DNA of 64,000 nucleotides. Source: Cybelea sp963824595. GTDB lineage: Bacteria > Vulcanimicrobiota > Vulcanimicrobiia > Vulcanimicrobiales > Vulcanimicrobiaceae. Positions 50,732 to 59,337 of this stretch are shown here, piece by piece (position 1 is the stretch's first letter; every line of letters begins with the position of its first letter). The position numbers were made by a program, and so were the translations under genes. A model generated the notes under the pieces. It saw nothing but the letters and a program-made list of their open reading frames with translations, did not search any database and was not told the DNA's origin. Location of the stretch: contig CAWGPY010000003.1 of NCBI GenBank assembly GCA_963824595.1, forward strand, positions 248,001 to 312,000, written 5' to 3'.

Positions 50732-51604
50732 GTGAGCGCTCGCCGCTACGGCTTCGTGCGATTCGCCGCGCTGATCTTGGGCGCGGCGTTGTTGTTCGCG
50801 TTCGGCGCGATTCAGCTCGCCTCCGACGCGCTCGCCTCGACGGCCGCCGCGCCCGGCACGCTGCCCACGCGCGTTCCCGCGAGCTTCGGGCGCGCCGTCT
50901 ATCGCGCGCTCGGCCGCATCGCGCCCGCGCCCTACGTCGAGAGCACGCTCGCGCGCGACGCGCTGGCGCGCGGCGACGTACGCGCGGCCGAGCGCTACGC
51001 GCTGCGCCTTCCCGCTTCGCCGGCCCGCGACGAGCTGCTGGCGCGCGTCGCGCTGGCGCGCGGCGACGCCGTGCTCGCGAACGAGTATTTCCTCGCCGCC
51101 CCGGACCCCGACGCCGTAGACGCGGCCGCGCAGGCGCTGGTGCACCGCGATCCGGCCGCGGCCTACGCGCTGGAGGCGTTGCTGCGGGCCGCGCTCGCGC
51201 GCGGCGGCACCCATCCCGACGCGGTGGCTCAGGCGTACTGGCGCATGGGCGTGCTCGCCAACGAGACGGCGTTTCGCGCGGTGCCGGGCAGCCCGGCGCA
51301 GCGCGCGTGGCTGCGGCGCGGGCTGCAATCGTTCGAGGCCGCGGTGAGCCTCGCACCGCTCTCCGAACGCTACGTCGTGTCGGCGGCGAATCAGGCCGAC
51401 CTGCTGGGCGACCGCCGGCGTGCGGCCGAGCTGTTCGCGCAGGGCGTCGCGATCGATCCGGCCGGCGCCGACGCGATCGCCGGCCTCGGCGTGATCGCGT
51501 GGGAGAACGGCGACCCGGCCGCCGCGCGCGTCTATCTGGCGCGCGCGCGGCGCATCGCTCCGGACTCGCGGATGGTGCGCGCGCTGGAACGCGACCTGCG
51601 GTGA
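50732..51604 (+). CDS. TPR-repeat protein with N-terminal membrane anchor
   Basis: A 290-residue protein. One hydrophobic helix at about 9-30 anchors or exports it. The rest is Ala-rich helical repeat of TPR type, for example VRAAERYALRLPASPARDEL, LQSFEAAVSLAPLSERYV, AAELFAQGVAIDPAGADAIA and ARVYLARARRIAPDSRM, with the expected G/A-A-x-P spacing. TPRs scaffold protein complexes. GTG 50732 lies 10 nt after the barrel-like gene, and the stop overlaps the glycosyltransferase start by 4 nt. A role in exopolysaccharide or envelope assembly is possible but not shown. Confidence 0.75.
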   Translation: MSARRYGFVRFAALILGAALLFAFGAIQLASDALASTAAAPGTLPTRVPASFGRAVYRALGRIAPAPYVESTLARDALARGDVRAAERYALRLPASPARDELLARVALARGDAVLANEYFLAAPDPDAVDAAAQALVHRDPAAAYALEALLRAALARGGTHPDAVAQAYWRMGVLANETAFRAVPGSPAQRAWLRRGLQSFEAAVSLAPLSERYVVSAANQADLLGDRRRAAELFAQGVAIDPAGADAIAGLGVIAWENGDPAAARVYLARARRIAPDSRMVRALERDLR

Positions 51605-52623
51605 AGGTTGCGCTCGACGCGCAGCTGACGGTGGGAACGGCGACGGGCATCGGCGAGTACGTGCGCGGCTTGGCCGGCGCGCTGCGGGCGCGCGGCGTGG
51701 ACGTCGTCGAGCTGCGCGAGCCCGCGCTGGATCCGTGGCGCTTCGACCGGCGCGTCTGGTGGGATCAGGCCCTGCTCCCGCGGCGCGCGCGCGCGAGCGG
51801 CGCCGAGCTGCTGCACTGCGCGGCGGGCACCGTTCCGCTGATGGCCCGCCTGCCGGTCGTCGTGACCGTGCACGACGTCGCGTGGCATCGCGCCCAGGCG
51901 CACGCGCCGGCGTACGCGCGCTACTACTTCGGGCCGTTCTCGCTGCGGCGCTATCGCAGCGCCGCGCGCGTCGTCGCCGACTCGGAGTTCTCGCGCCGCG
52001 AGCTGCTGGGGCTGCTGCCGGGATTCGACGCGACGCGCGTCCACGTGGTGTATCCGGGGGTCGCGGCCGACTTCGGCGCCGTCGCGCGCCGCGGCGACGG
52101 GCGCACGATCCTGGCCGTCGGAACGATCGAGCGGCGCAAGAACCTCGAGCTGCTGGTCCGCGCGCTCGCACGGCTGCCGCAGGCGCGCCTGGTCGCGGTC
52201 GGGCCGCCGACGCCCTATGCGGCGCGCTGCGCGGCGCTCGCGCGCGAGCTCGGGGTGGAGGAACGCGTCGAGATGCCCGGCTACGTGCCGCGCGCCGATC
52301 TGCTGGCGCTCTACGAACGCTGCGCCGTCGCCGCCGTCCCCTCGCGCTACGAAGGCTTCGGCTACGCCGCCGCGCAGGCGCTCTGCGCCGGCGTGCCCTG
52401 CGTGGTGTCGGACAGCAGCTCGCTGCCCGAGATCGCGCGCGGCGACGCGCCGGCGCTTCCGGTGGACGACGTCGCTGCGTGGTGCGCGGCGCTGGCCGCC
52501 GCGCTGCGCGGCGACGAAGACGCGCGTGCGGCGCGCGCGCGCGACGGCGCTATCGCGCGCTTCGGCTGGGACGCGAGCGCGCGCCGGATGGAGGCGGTCT
52601 ACGCCGCGTCAGTAGACGGGTGA
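51601..52623 (+). CDS. GT4-family glycosyltransferase
   Basis: A 340-residue GT-B glycosyltransferase. The N-terminus VALDAQLTVGTATGIGEYVRG is the acceptor-side Gly loop. Further motifs are VVTVHDVAWHRAQAH, SARVVADSEFSRRELL-like, the donor-site ILAVGTIERRKNLELLVRAL, and the E-x7-E region VPSRYEGFGYAAAQALCAGVP (catalytic Glu). This fits mannosyl- or glucosyl-type GT4 enzymes of surface polysaccharide synthesis. GTG 51601. Its 3' end overlaps the convergent secreted-protein gene by 15 bp. Confidence 0.92.
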   Translation: MKVALDAQLTVGTATGIGEYVRGLAGALRARGVDVVELREPALDPWRFDRRVWWDQALLPRRARASGAELLHCAAGTVPLMARLPVVVTVHDVAWHRAQAHAPAYARYYFGPFSLRRYRSAARVVADSEFSRRELLGLLPGFDATRVHVVYPGVAADFGAVARRGDGRTILAVGTIERRKNLELLVRALARLPQARLVAVGPPTPYAARCAALARELGVEERVEMPGYVPRADLLALYERCAVAAVPSRYEGFGYAAAQALCAGVPCVVSDSSSLPEIARGDAPALPVDDVAAWCAALAAALRGDEDARAARARDGAIARFGWDASARRMEAVYAASVDG

Positions 52624-54264
52624 GCCGGGCGCGCCGGGCGCGACGCTGCCGTCGTCGGGCGCGAACACGAGCCGCACGGGCAGGCTCGAGCCGGCCTCGG
52701 GCATCGTGACGATCGTGACGCGCACGAAGCCGTGCGCCGGCACGACGTACTGCCGGATCTTGTAGCGCGAGTAGGGCGGCACTTGGTGCGACTGCACCAG
52801 CACGCCGTCGATCAGATACGTACCGGTTGCGCGCCCCCCGCGCGGGTTCTCGTAGATGGCGATCGCGCGCGGCGAGCCGTTCGGGTTCGCCACGGTGACC
52901 ACGAACGATTGCAGCACGCCGTAGTCGCCCGCGAGCGCCTGGCCCTGCAGGTGATTCGGCAGCGGCAGCTCGCCGACCGGAAGCTCGAGATACTCGTCGT
53001 CCACCTTCCACTGCCGCGCGAAGTGAAACTCCGCGATCGGATAGATGCCGCGCGCGTGCTTGTGCGTGCCCTCGAGCAGCTCGGCGCTCGCGATCGCGGC
53101 GTCGGTGTTCTGGTCGGCGTTCTGCGCGAAGAGCGTGAGATGCACGTTCCCGCCGGAGAGCACGCGAAGCTGCAGTAGGTTGCACACGATGCTGCCGGGC
53201 GGCATGTCCTGTTCGACGATCGCGGTGGTGCTGTTGCCGGGCAGCGTCAGCAGCCGCCCCTGGTTCTGCACCACGTTGATGAGGAATCGTTTGGTCGCTG
53301 TGTGCCCGACGTCCATCTCGTTCGACGACGGGCCGCCGCGGCCGCTGATGAACTGCACGATGGACGGCTCGCGCGACTGATTCTCCGCGCGCAGCACGAC
53401 GCGTCGCTCCGGCTGACCGGGCGGATTGTAGTGGAAGTAGAGAAAGCGCGACGGGGCCCCGGATCGCAGATCGGCCGTGAACAGCATGCCGTCCTCGGTG
53501 AGCCGTTCCGGATAGTCGCTGACCATCAGCGAGTCGGGTGAGATGCGTGGCACCGCGACGTTCTGCACGTCAACGTGCGTCGAGCCGTCAACCTCGAACA
53601 GGTCGTTGCCCTGGATCAGCACCGGAACGTCGAAGCCCGCGACGTCGTCTTGATCGAGCATCCGGTGCATCGGAACGTCGTCGGACGAGACCACGACCTG
53701 CGCTCCGGGCCGCGGCCGCGCGGCGTCTCTCACCGCGCGCGCCACCTGCTCGCGCACGAAGTCGGGCGACGCGGGATCGCCGGTGAGCGAGAGCGAGACG
53801 CGCGACGCGATCGCGCCGGCGTAATACGCCACGCGAACGGCCACGTCGCGCTGCAGGCCGCGCGCGTCGGCGATGGTGATCACGGTCGTACCCGGGCTCT
53901 TCCCGCTGACGGTGACGCGCTGCGACGCCTGATCCACGTAGACGCTCGCGATCGCCGGATCGTGCACGGTGGCCGTCAGCGGCGCGATGGCCGAACCGAC
54001 GGTGAGATCCACCGGCGATCCGACCGGCACCGACGCCGATGCGGGCGTCACGACGATCGGCGGCGGCGTGGCCGCCGGCCCGGCGCTGGGCGGCGGGGCC
54101 ACGTTCGGCGGTGCGGGCGAGCCCGGCGACGCGACGGGCGACGCGACGGCAGAGGGCGACGGCGACGGCGTGGGCGACGCGGATTGAAGCGGTGCTGCGG
54201 CGACGAGGGTGAGTGAGACCGCGATGAACAGCGCGGCCGTGGGAGCCTGGCGGCTCCTATGCAA
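52609..54264 (-). CDS. large secreted protein with Pro-rich linker and Ig-like domain, unknown
   Basis: A 551-residue exported protein. A signal peptide (about 1-29) is followed by a Pro/Ser/Ala linker (about 30-75). Next is a BIG2-like Ig domain (VTPASASVPVGSPVDLTVG, then SVYVDQASQRVTVSGKSPGTTVITI). The remaining 400 or so residues, with several beta-rich parts (FLYFHYNPPGQPERRVVLRA, GYVVPAHGFVRVTIVT-like), match no family I know. Start is TTG 54264, overlapping the recQ end by 8 nt; its stop lies 15 bp inside the convergent glycosyltransferase gene. Likely surface or periplasmic. Confidence 0.72.
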   Translation of the reverse strand: MHRSRQAPTAALFIAVSLTLVAAAPLQSASPTPSPSPSAVASPVASPGSPAPPNVAPPPSAGPAATPPPIVVTPASASVPVGSPVDLTVGSAIAPLTATVHDPAIASVYVDQASQRVTVSGKSPGTTVITIADARGLQRDVAVRVAYYAGAIASRVSLSLTGDPASPDFVREQVARAVRDAARPRPGAQVVVSSDDVPMHRMLDQDDVAGFDVPVLIQGNDLFEVDGSTHVDVQNVAVPRISPDSLMVSDYPERLTEDGMLFTADLRSGAPSRFLYFHYNPPGQPERRVVLRAENQSREPSIVQFISGRGGPSSNEMDVGHTATKRFLINVVQNQGRLLTLPGNSTTAIVEQDMPPGSIVCNLLQLRVLSGGNVHLTLFAQNADQNTDAAIASAELLEGTHKHARGIYPIAEFHFARQWKVDDEYLELPVGELPLPNHLQGQALAGDYGVLQSFVVTVANPNGSPRAIAIYENPRGGRATGTYLIDGVLVQSHQVPPYSRYKIRQYVVPAHGFVRVTIVTMPEAGSSLPVRLVFAPDDGSVAPGAPGSPVY

Positions 54265-55900
54265 TTTGTTCTTCGGCGCCGCCGTGATTGACGGCCGATG
54301 CTAGAAGCGTCTTGTAACCGACGCTGGGAAAGAGTACCGTCACGAGATCGCGTTCCGCGCGTTCGACGGTTCCGACGCCGAACTTCGGATGGTTGACGAC
54401 GTCGGCGATCTTGAACCCGCCCGTCGTCGCGCCCGCTTCGCGGCCGATGCGCCGCGCCCGCAGGCAGCTGTCGCACGCGCCGCAGTTCGTGCGCTCGAAG
54501 TCCTCGCCGAAATAGTTGAGGATGAAGCGGCGGCGGCACGAGGTGGTCTCCGCGTACTGCAGCATCATCGCGAGCTTGCTCTGATCGTACGACTTCTTCG
54601 TTTCGTAGTTCGCGAGGTTCAGCATCAGGTCGCGGTGCTTGCGCACGGCCTCGGTCAGGCCGTAGGCCGACTTACCGACGTGTTCGATGTAGCCCGACTT
54701 CTTGAGCAGCGCGAGGATCACTTTCAGCTTCGTCAGGGGCAGCTGCAGGATCTTGCGCAGGTCGATCATCGAGACGCCGGCGGTCTGGTCGCCGAAGACT
54801 TCGATCGTGCCGAAGACCCGCTGCACTTCCTCGACGTCGGGATACTTGCCGGTGAGGAAGTAGTTCTGCACGCGCGTGTCGCTCATGCGATAGATCAGGA
54901 TGCAGCGCGACGCGAGCCCGTCGCGGCCGGCGCGCCCCGCCTCTTGCGTGTAGGCCTCGACCGAGCCCGGCAGATCGTAGTGCACCACGAAGCGGATGTT
55001 CGGCTTGTCGATGCCCAGGCCGAACGCGTTGGTCGCCACGACGGCGCGGATCGCCTCGTCCATGAACAGATTGTGGACCGACGTGCGGTCTTCTTTATGC
55101 AGCTTCGAGTGGTAGACGGCCGCGGGGATGCCGAGCTCCCGCGCCAGATACGACTGCACCTCGAGCGCGTTCTTGATCGTGGCGGTATAGATGATGCCGG
55201 TGCCTTCCAGCGCGCCGTCGCCGTCGAACAGCGAGGAGAGAATCTTGAGCTTGTCGGCTTCCTTCTCGGCCTTGCGCGCTTCGTACACCAGGTTGGGCCG
55301 GTCGAACCCGCGGACGATCGGCTTGACCGTATCTATGCCGAGCTGGTGCAGGATGTCTTCGCGCACCGACGGGGTCGCGGTGGCCGTGAGCGCGAGCACG
55401 GTGGGATGGCCGAGCTTTCCGATCACGCCGCCGAGCGCGAGATAGGCGGGGCGGAAGTCGTGGCCCCACTGGCTGATGCAGTGCGCCTCGTCCACGACGA
55501 AGAGCGGAACGTCGATGGACTGCAGCAGCTTCAAGAAGCCTTCGTCCTCGAGCTTCTCGGGCGTCGTGTAGACGATGCGCAGCGTTCCCGACGCGATGCG
55601 TTCGCGCGCGCGCACCTCTTGATCTTCGGAGAGGGTCGAGTTGAGCGCCACGACGTCGGTGATGCCGCGGTCGCGCAGCATATCGAGCTGATCCTTCATC
55701 AGCGCGATCAGCGGGCTGACGACGACCGTGGTGCCGCGGAGCAGCAGCGCGGGGAGCTGATACGTCAAGCTCTTACCGGCGCCCGTCGCCAGAATTGCGA
55801 GCGTGTCGTGACCTTGCAGGACACGAGACACGACCTCTTCTTGGCCGGGGTAGAAACCGGCAAAACCGAACTTCTCTTGGAGCGCTGCGCGCAAATCCAC
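54257..55900 (-). CDS. recQ: RecQ family ATP-dependent DNA helicase with PcrA/UvrD-like C-terminal Tudor domain
   Basis: A roughly 547-residue 3'-5' helicase. Motif 0 FYPGQEEVV, motif I ATGAGKSLTYQLPAL, motif II VVDEAHCISQWGHDFRPAY, motif III LALTATATPSVRED, and motif VI QEAGRAGRDG are all present. The zinc-binding segment has SCRRRF and CGACDSC. In place of an HRDC domain, the C-terminus carries FKIADVVNHPKFGVGTVERA followed by VTVLFPSVGYKTLLAS, the Tudor-like tail of UvrD/PcrA. GTG 55900 is chosen because MDLRAALQEKFG is the usual beginning; a TTG at 55951 is open but less likely. Confidence 0.94.
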   Translation of the reverse strand: MDLRAALQEKFGFAGFYPGQEEVVSRVLQGHDTLAILATGAGKSLTYQLPALLLRGTTVVVSPLIALMKDQLDMLRDRGITDVVALNSTLSEDQEVRARERIASGTLRIVYTTPEKLEDEGFLKLLQSIDVPLFVVDEAHCISQWGHDFRPAYLALGGVIGKLGHPTVLALTATATPSVREDILHQLGIDTVKPIVRGFDRPNLVYEARKAEKEADKLKILSSLFDGDGALEGTGIIYTATIKNALEVQSYLARELGIPAAVYHSKLHKEDRTSVHNLFMDEAIRAVVATNAFGLGIDKPNIRFVVHYDLPGSVEAYTQEAGRAGRDGLASRCILIYRMSDTRVQNYFLTGKYPDVEEVQRVFGTIEVFGDQTAGVSMIDLRKILQLPLTKLKVILALLKKSGYIEHVGKSAYGLTEAVRKHRDLMLNLANYETKKSYDQSKLAMMLQYAETTSCRRRFILNYFGEDFERTNCGACDSCLRARRIGREAGATTGGFKIADVVNHPKFGVGTVERAERDLVTVLFPSVGYKTLLASAVNHGGAEEQIA

Positions 55901-56027
55901 GGGTAGCTTTCTTATACCAAAATTAGCCAAACGTTGCTGCCTGGGAAGCAACTCTCATAACCGCTACGCGGACCGACTCGTTGCAACCATACCCTCCGGC
56001 AGGCGCCTCGAAACGGCCTGCTAAAGT

Positions 56028-57622
56028 GTGACCGCCGTGTCGCTCTACCGAACTTGGCGCCCCCTGACGTTTGCCGATCTGGTAGGCCAGGACGCGGTCG
56101 TTCGCACGCTGACCTCCGCCATTGAAAGCGGGAAGCTCGCCCACGCCTACCTGTTCTCCGGGCCCCGGGGGTCCGGAAAGACCTCGGCTGCTAAGATTCT
56201 AGCACGCTGCATCAACTGCGAGCACGGCCCCACGGCCGTCCCGGACAATACCTGCGAGAATTGTCGGGCGATGCTGGCGGGGACGGCGCTGGACGTCCTG
56301 GAGATCGACGCGGCGAGCAATCGCGGCATTGACGAGATCCGGGCGCTGCGCGAGGCCGTGAAGTTCGCGCCGGCCGCGATGCGGATGAAAGTCTACATCA
56401 TTGACGAGGCGCACATGCTCACGAAGGAGGGCGCCAACGCCTTTCTCAAGACGCTGGAAGAGCCGCCCCCGCATGCCGTTTTCATCCTCGCGACCACCGA
56501 GCCCGAGCGGCTTCCGGTGACGATCCTGTCGCGCTGCCAGCGCTACGCCTTCCGGCGGATCGCCGTGCCCGTGATGATCGAGAAGATGCGCGAAGTCGCG
56601 CGGGGCGAGAAGATCGACGTTGACGACGCCGCCCTGGCGGCCATCGCCTACCGCGCCGACGGCGGCCTGCGCGACGCCCTGACCATGCTCGAGCAGCTGG
56701 CCGCCTTCTCGGGGGGCGGCCGGCGACCGCCGAGACCCTGGACCTGGCCTTCGGCTCGACCGGGCGCACCTTCGCCCAGGCCCTGGTTGACGCGGCCCTC
56801 GATCGCGACGCCGCCCGCGCCCTCGGCGTGGTCGAGGAGGCGAGCGACGCCGGGGCCGACCTGCTGATCCTAATCCGCACGCTGATCGCCGCATTCCGCA
56901 ACCTGCTGGTGGCGCGCGTGGACGGCGCGCTGCTCGAGCGCGAGCTGTCGCCCGAGGACGCCCAGCGCGCCACGCGCCAGGCCGAGGGCCTGTCGCAGGC
57001 CATGCTGGTGCGCGCGCTGCGCGCGTTCTCCGACGCCCTGTCGCTGGCGCGTTCGGGCGGCAACCCTCGGCTCGAGCTGGAGACGGCGCTGCTGCGCTTC
57101 ATCTTGACGGGCGAGGATCCGACGATCGACGCGCTCGCGGCGCGCGTCGCGACGCTCGAGGGAGGCGCGGGCGCGCGGTCGCCCGCCCCGGAGCCCAAGG
57201 CGCCGCCGCCCGTCTCGGAACCCGAGGCGCCGGCGGCCGCCGCCGAACGCAAAGCCCCGGCCGAGATCTCGCTGCAAAAGGTGCGCGCCGCGTGGCAGAG
57301 CATCCGCAGCAAGGTCGAGTCGGAGCGGCAGCCGTTGCGCGGACCGCTCTCGCGCGCGCAGATCGAAGCCGTGGACGGCAACGCGATCGTGCTCAGGCTG
57401 CCCGACACGTGGAGCGCCGACGCGCTGCGCGATCACGCGAAGCTGGTCGAGGCCGCCATCGCCGACGTGCTGGGCGTCGGCCTCAAGGTGACGCTGCGCG
57501 TGGACGGCAACGCGTCGCGCGCGAAGGGCTCGGCGCCGGGCAACGTCGCCTCGATGACGGCCGCGCAGCCCGACGACGGCGCCGACGCGCTTTTCGACTA
57601 TGCTAAGGAACGGATACGCTGA
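56028..57622 (+). CDS. dnaX: DNA polymerase III gamma/tau subunit, reading frame interrupted by -1 shift
   Basis: Clamp-loader ATPase. Bases 56028-56711 encode domains I-II: LYRTWRPLTFADLVGQ, Walker A GPRGSGKTSAAK, four zinc Cys (CINC, CENC), IIDEAHMLTKEG, and ATTEPERLPVTILSRCQR. At the G6 run (56711-56716) the frame must move back one base to continue into TAETLDLAFGSTGRTF, then domains III-V and a Pro/Ala linker ending at 57622. Read straight, the protein stops at 56867 after 279 residues with non-homologous sequence. A missed G in the assembly, programmed -1 shifting at G_GGG_GGC, or transcript slippage are all possible. GTG start 56028 or 56037. Confidence 0.9.
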
Positions 57623-57930
57623 TGAATCAAGCCCATTTGCTCGCCCAGTTCAAGAAGGTGCAGGCCGAGATGGCCAAGGCGCAAGAGGAGCTGAAGAACA
57701 CGATCGTCAGCGGAAGCGCCGGGGGCGGAGCGGTGACCGTGGACGTGACGTGCGACCAGCGCGTGACGGCCGTGCGGATCGGCAAAGAGGCCGTGGACCC
57801 CGAGGACGTCGAGACCCTGGAAGATTTGGTGACCGCCGCGATCAACGACGCGCTCACGAAGGCGAGCGACGCGTCGCAGAAACGGATGTCGTCGGTGACA
57901 GGGGGCATGCGCATCCCCGGACTCACGTGA
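57622..57930 (+). CDS. ybaB: YbaB/EbfC family nucleoid-associated protein
   Basis: A 102-residue DNA-binding protein that forms tweezers-like dimers. The helix LLAQFKKVQAEMAKAQEEL at the N-terminus, the core GGGAVTVDVTCDQRVTAVRIG and the C-terminal helix VTAAINDALTKASDASQKRM match the family; it ends in GGMRIPGL. ATG 57622 overlaps the dnaX stop by one base and its stop overlaps recR by 4 nt. The dnaX-ybaB-recR order is widely conserved. Confidence 0.96.
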   Translation: MNQAHLLAQFKKVQAEMAKAQEELKNTIVSGSAGGGAVTVDVTCDQRVTAVRIGKEAVDPEDVETLEDLVTAAINDALTKASDASQKRMSSVTGGMRIPGLT

Positions 57931-58526
57931 CGGCCGTCGCCGGCCCGATCGCATCGCTGATCAACGAGTTCAGCAAACTGCCGACGATCGGGCCGAAAAC
58001 CGCGGCCCGGCTCGTCTTCTATCTGCTCAATCGGCCGCGCAACGAGGCGCAGAGCCTTGCCGAGGCGATCCTCGCCGTGAAAGACAACGTGCGCTTCTGC
58101 TCGATCTGTTTTTCGCTGTCGGAGTCGGATCCGTGCGAGTTCTGCAGCGACGAGCGGCGCGACGCCGCGACGATCTGCGTGGTCGCCGAGGCCAAGGACG
58201 TGTACGCGATCGAACGCACCGGCGCGTTCAAGGGCCGCTACCACGTGCTGGGCGGCCTGATCTCGCCGATGGACGGCATCGGCCCGGCGCAGCTGCACGT
58301 GAAGGAACTGATCGAGCGCGTTGGGCGCGAGGAGCCGCGCGAGATCATCCTCGCGACCAATCCCAACGCCGAGGGCGAGGCCACGGCGCTCTACCTCTCG
58401 CGCCTGCTGCAGCCGCTCGGCGTGGCGGTCACGCGGCTGGCCTACGGCCTGCCGATCGGCGGCGACCTCGACTACGCCGACGAGATGACCATCACCAAGG
58501 CGCTGGAGGGCCGTCGCGCGGTGTGA
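57927..58526 (+). CDS. recR: recombination mediator protein RecR
   Basis: A 199-residue DNA-gap repair protein that acts with RecF and RecO. The HhH region is LINEFSKLPTIGPKTAARLVF (about 8-28). The four-Cys zinc finger is CSICFSLSESDPCEFC (about 56-71). The Toprim domain has CVVAEAKDVYAIERTGAFKG and YHVLGGLISPMDGIGP. A Walker-B-like C-terminal part is present. GTG 57927 overlaps the ybaB stop. recF is also in the window; recO is not. Confidence 0.97.
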   Translation: MTAVAGPIASLINEFSKLPTIGPKTAARLVFYLLNRPRNEAQSLAEAILAVKDNVRFCSICFSLSESDPCEFCSDERRDAATICVVAEAKDVYAIERTGAFKGRYHVLGGLISPMDGIGPAQLHVKELIERVGREEPREIILATNPNAEGEATALYLSRLLQPLGVAVTRLAYGLPIGGDLDYADEMTITKALEGRRAV

Positions 58527-58533
58527 ATCGCTC

Positions 58534-58554
58534 CCGGTTGGCGCTTCCAACCGG
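58534..58554 (+). terminator. hairpin after recR, possible terminator
   Basis: CCGGTTGG (58534-58541) and CCAACCGG (58547-58554) form an 8-bp stem with a 5-nt loop, 8 bases after the recR stop. There is no T tract, so intrinsic termination is uncertain. Confidence 0.4.
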
Positions 58555-58636
58555 CAGTGCCGGACGGTCTAATCGAGTTCGACTAGTGGTCTATACGCAG
58601 TATCGCGCTACGCTGCACGACACCGGGTGTGGGCCA

Positions 58637-58660
58637 GAGGCGCCGTTCTAACGGCGCCTC
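58637..58660. terminator. strong inverted repeat at the recR/MOSC convergence
   Basis: GAGGCGCCGTT (58637-58647) and AACGGCGCCTC (58650-58660) are perfect 11-bp inverted copies separated by 2 nt. The repeat contains the stop codon of the minus-strand MOSC gene. Position between two converging genes suits a bidirectional transcription stop, but neither side has a T tract. Confidence 0.45.
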
Positions 58661-59295
58661 TTCACGTCGTCGCCCACGCGCGCGGTGCCCGGGGTGACGA
58701 CGTCGCAGTAGATGCCCATCCACGTATTGCGCCGCTGCGCCACGTAGCGCAGGATCTCGGGGTCGCTCTCGCCGCCGTGCAGATCGTACGTCGTGACGAC
58801 GCAACGCTCGATCGGCTCGCGAACGCGCAGCGTCGCGGAGCCGACCTCGAGCTCGGCGTTGGCGAGGTCGTTCTCGAGCAGCGCGAACTCCGGCGCCGCA
58901 CGCACGAAGAAGTTCGGCCGGAAACGCTCCCACTCGACGGCGTACTCCACGTGCGCGCTCAGGCCGTCGAGCCAGCGGTCGACGATCAACGAGATCGGCG
59001 CCGCGTCGAAGAAGCTGCCGCCGAGGCGAATCTCCACGTCAACGCCGCGCTCCGCGGCGGCTTGGCGGGCCGCGCCGGCGTCGTCGAGCAGGTGCAGCCG
59101 GTCGTGCTCTTTGCCGCGGTACGTCTTGCCGGTGCGGGCGTTGCCGGAGCGCACGAAGAGCGCGCCGCTGCGATCGCCGGGCAGACCGGCGTCGCCGACG
59201 GCGGCGGTGCCCAGCGCCTCGCCGCGGAGGCTCTTGACCGGATAGCGCCGGATCGCGTCGAGGGTGCCGATAAGCATTTGGCGCGACCGTTTCAT
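58648..59295 (-). CDS. MOSC domain-containing protein
   Basis: A 215-residue protein with an N-terminal MOSC beta-barrel (MLIGTLDAIRRYPVKSLRGE, then GLPGDRSGALFV) and the MOSC core with RPNFFVRA and an REPIERCVVTTYD segment holding the conserved Cys. It continues into RYVAQRRNTWMGIYCDV. The family includes the C-terminal domain of molybdenum-cofactor sulfurases and mARC-like amidoxime reductases, so it probably binds a molybdopterin or carries sulfur. Start is ATG 59295 or 59277; neither has a clear Shine-Dalgarno. No Moco biosynthesis gene is near. Confidence 0.88.
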   Translation of the reverse strand: MKRSRQMLIGTLDAIRRYPVKSLRGEALGTAAVGDAGLPGDRSGALFVRSGNARTGKTYRGKEHDRLHLLDDAGAARQAAAERGVDVEIRLGGSFFDAAPISLIVDRWLDGLSAHVEYAVEWERFRPNFFVRAAPEFALLENDLANAELEVGSATLRVREPIERCVVTTYDLHGGESDPEILRYVAQRRNTWMGIYCDVVTPGTARVGDDVKRRR

Positions 59296-59337
59296 CGGGG
59301 GTGAGGCGATTGCCTGGCCCGAACTTACCTTGCCGCA

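Noticed and set aside
55901..56027. Possible small SRP RNA in the gap before dnaX
   Set aside because: Hairpins GTTGC/GCAAC and GCAGGC/GCCTGC are present, but the conserved GGTCAGG...GGAAGCAGCC core of SRP RNA is absent. The gap most likely holds divergent promoters.
58560..58630. Possible tRNA in the recR-MOSC gap
   Set aside because: Some inverted repeats (CTAATCGA/TCGACTAG) occur, but there is no TTCGAAT T-loop, no anticodon arm and no cloverleaf.
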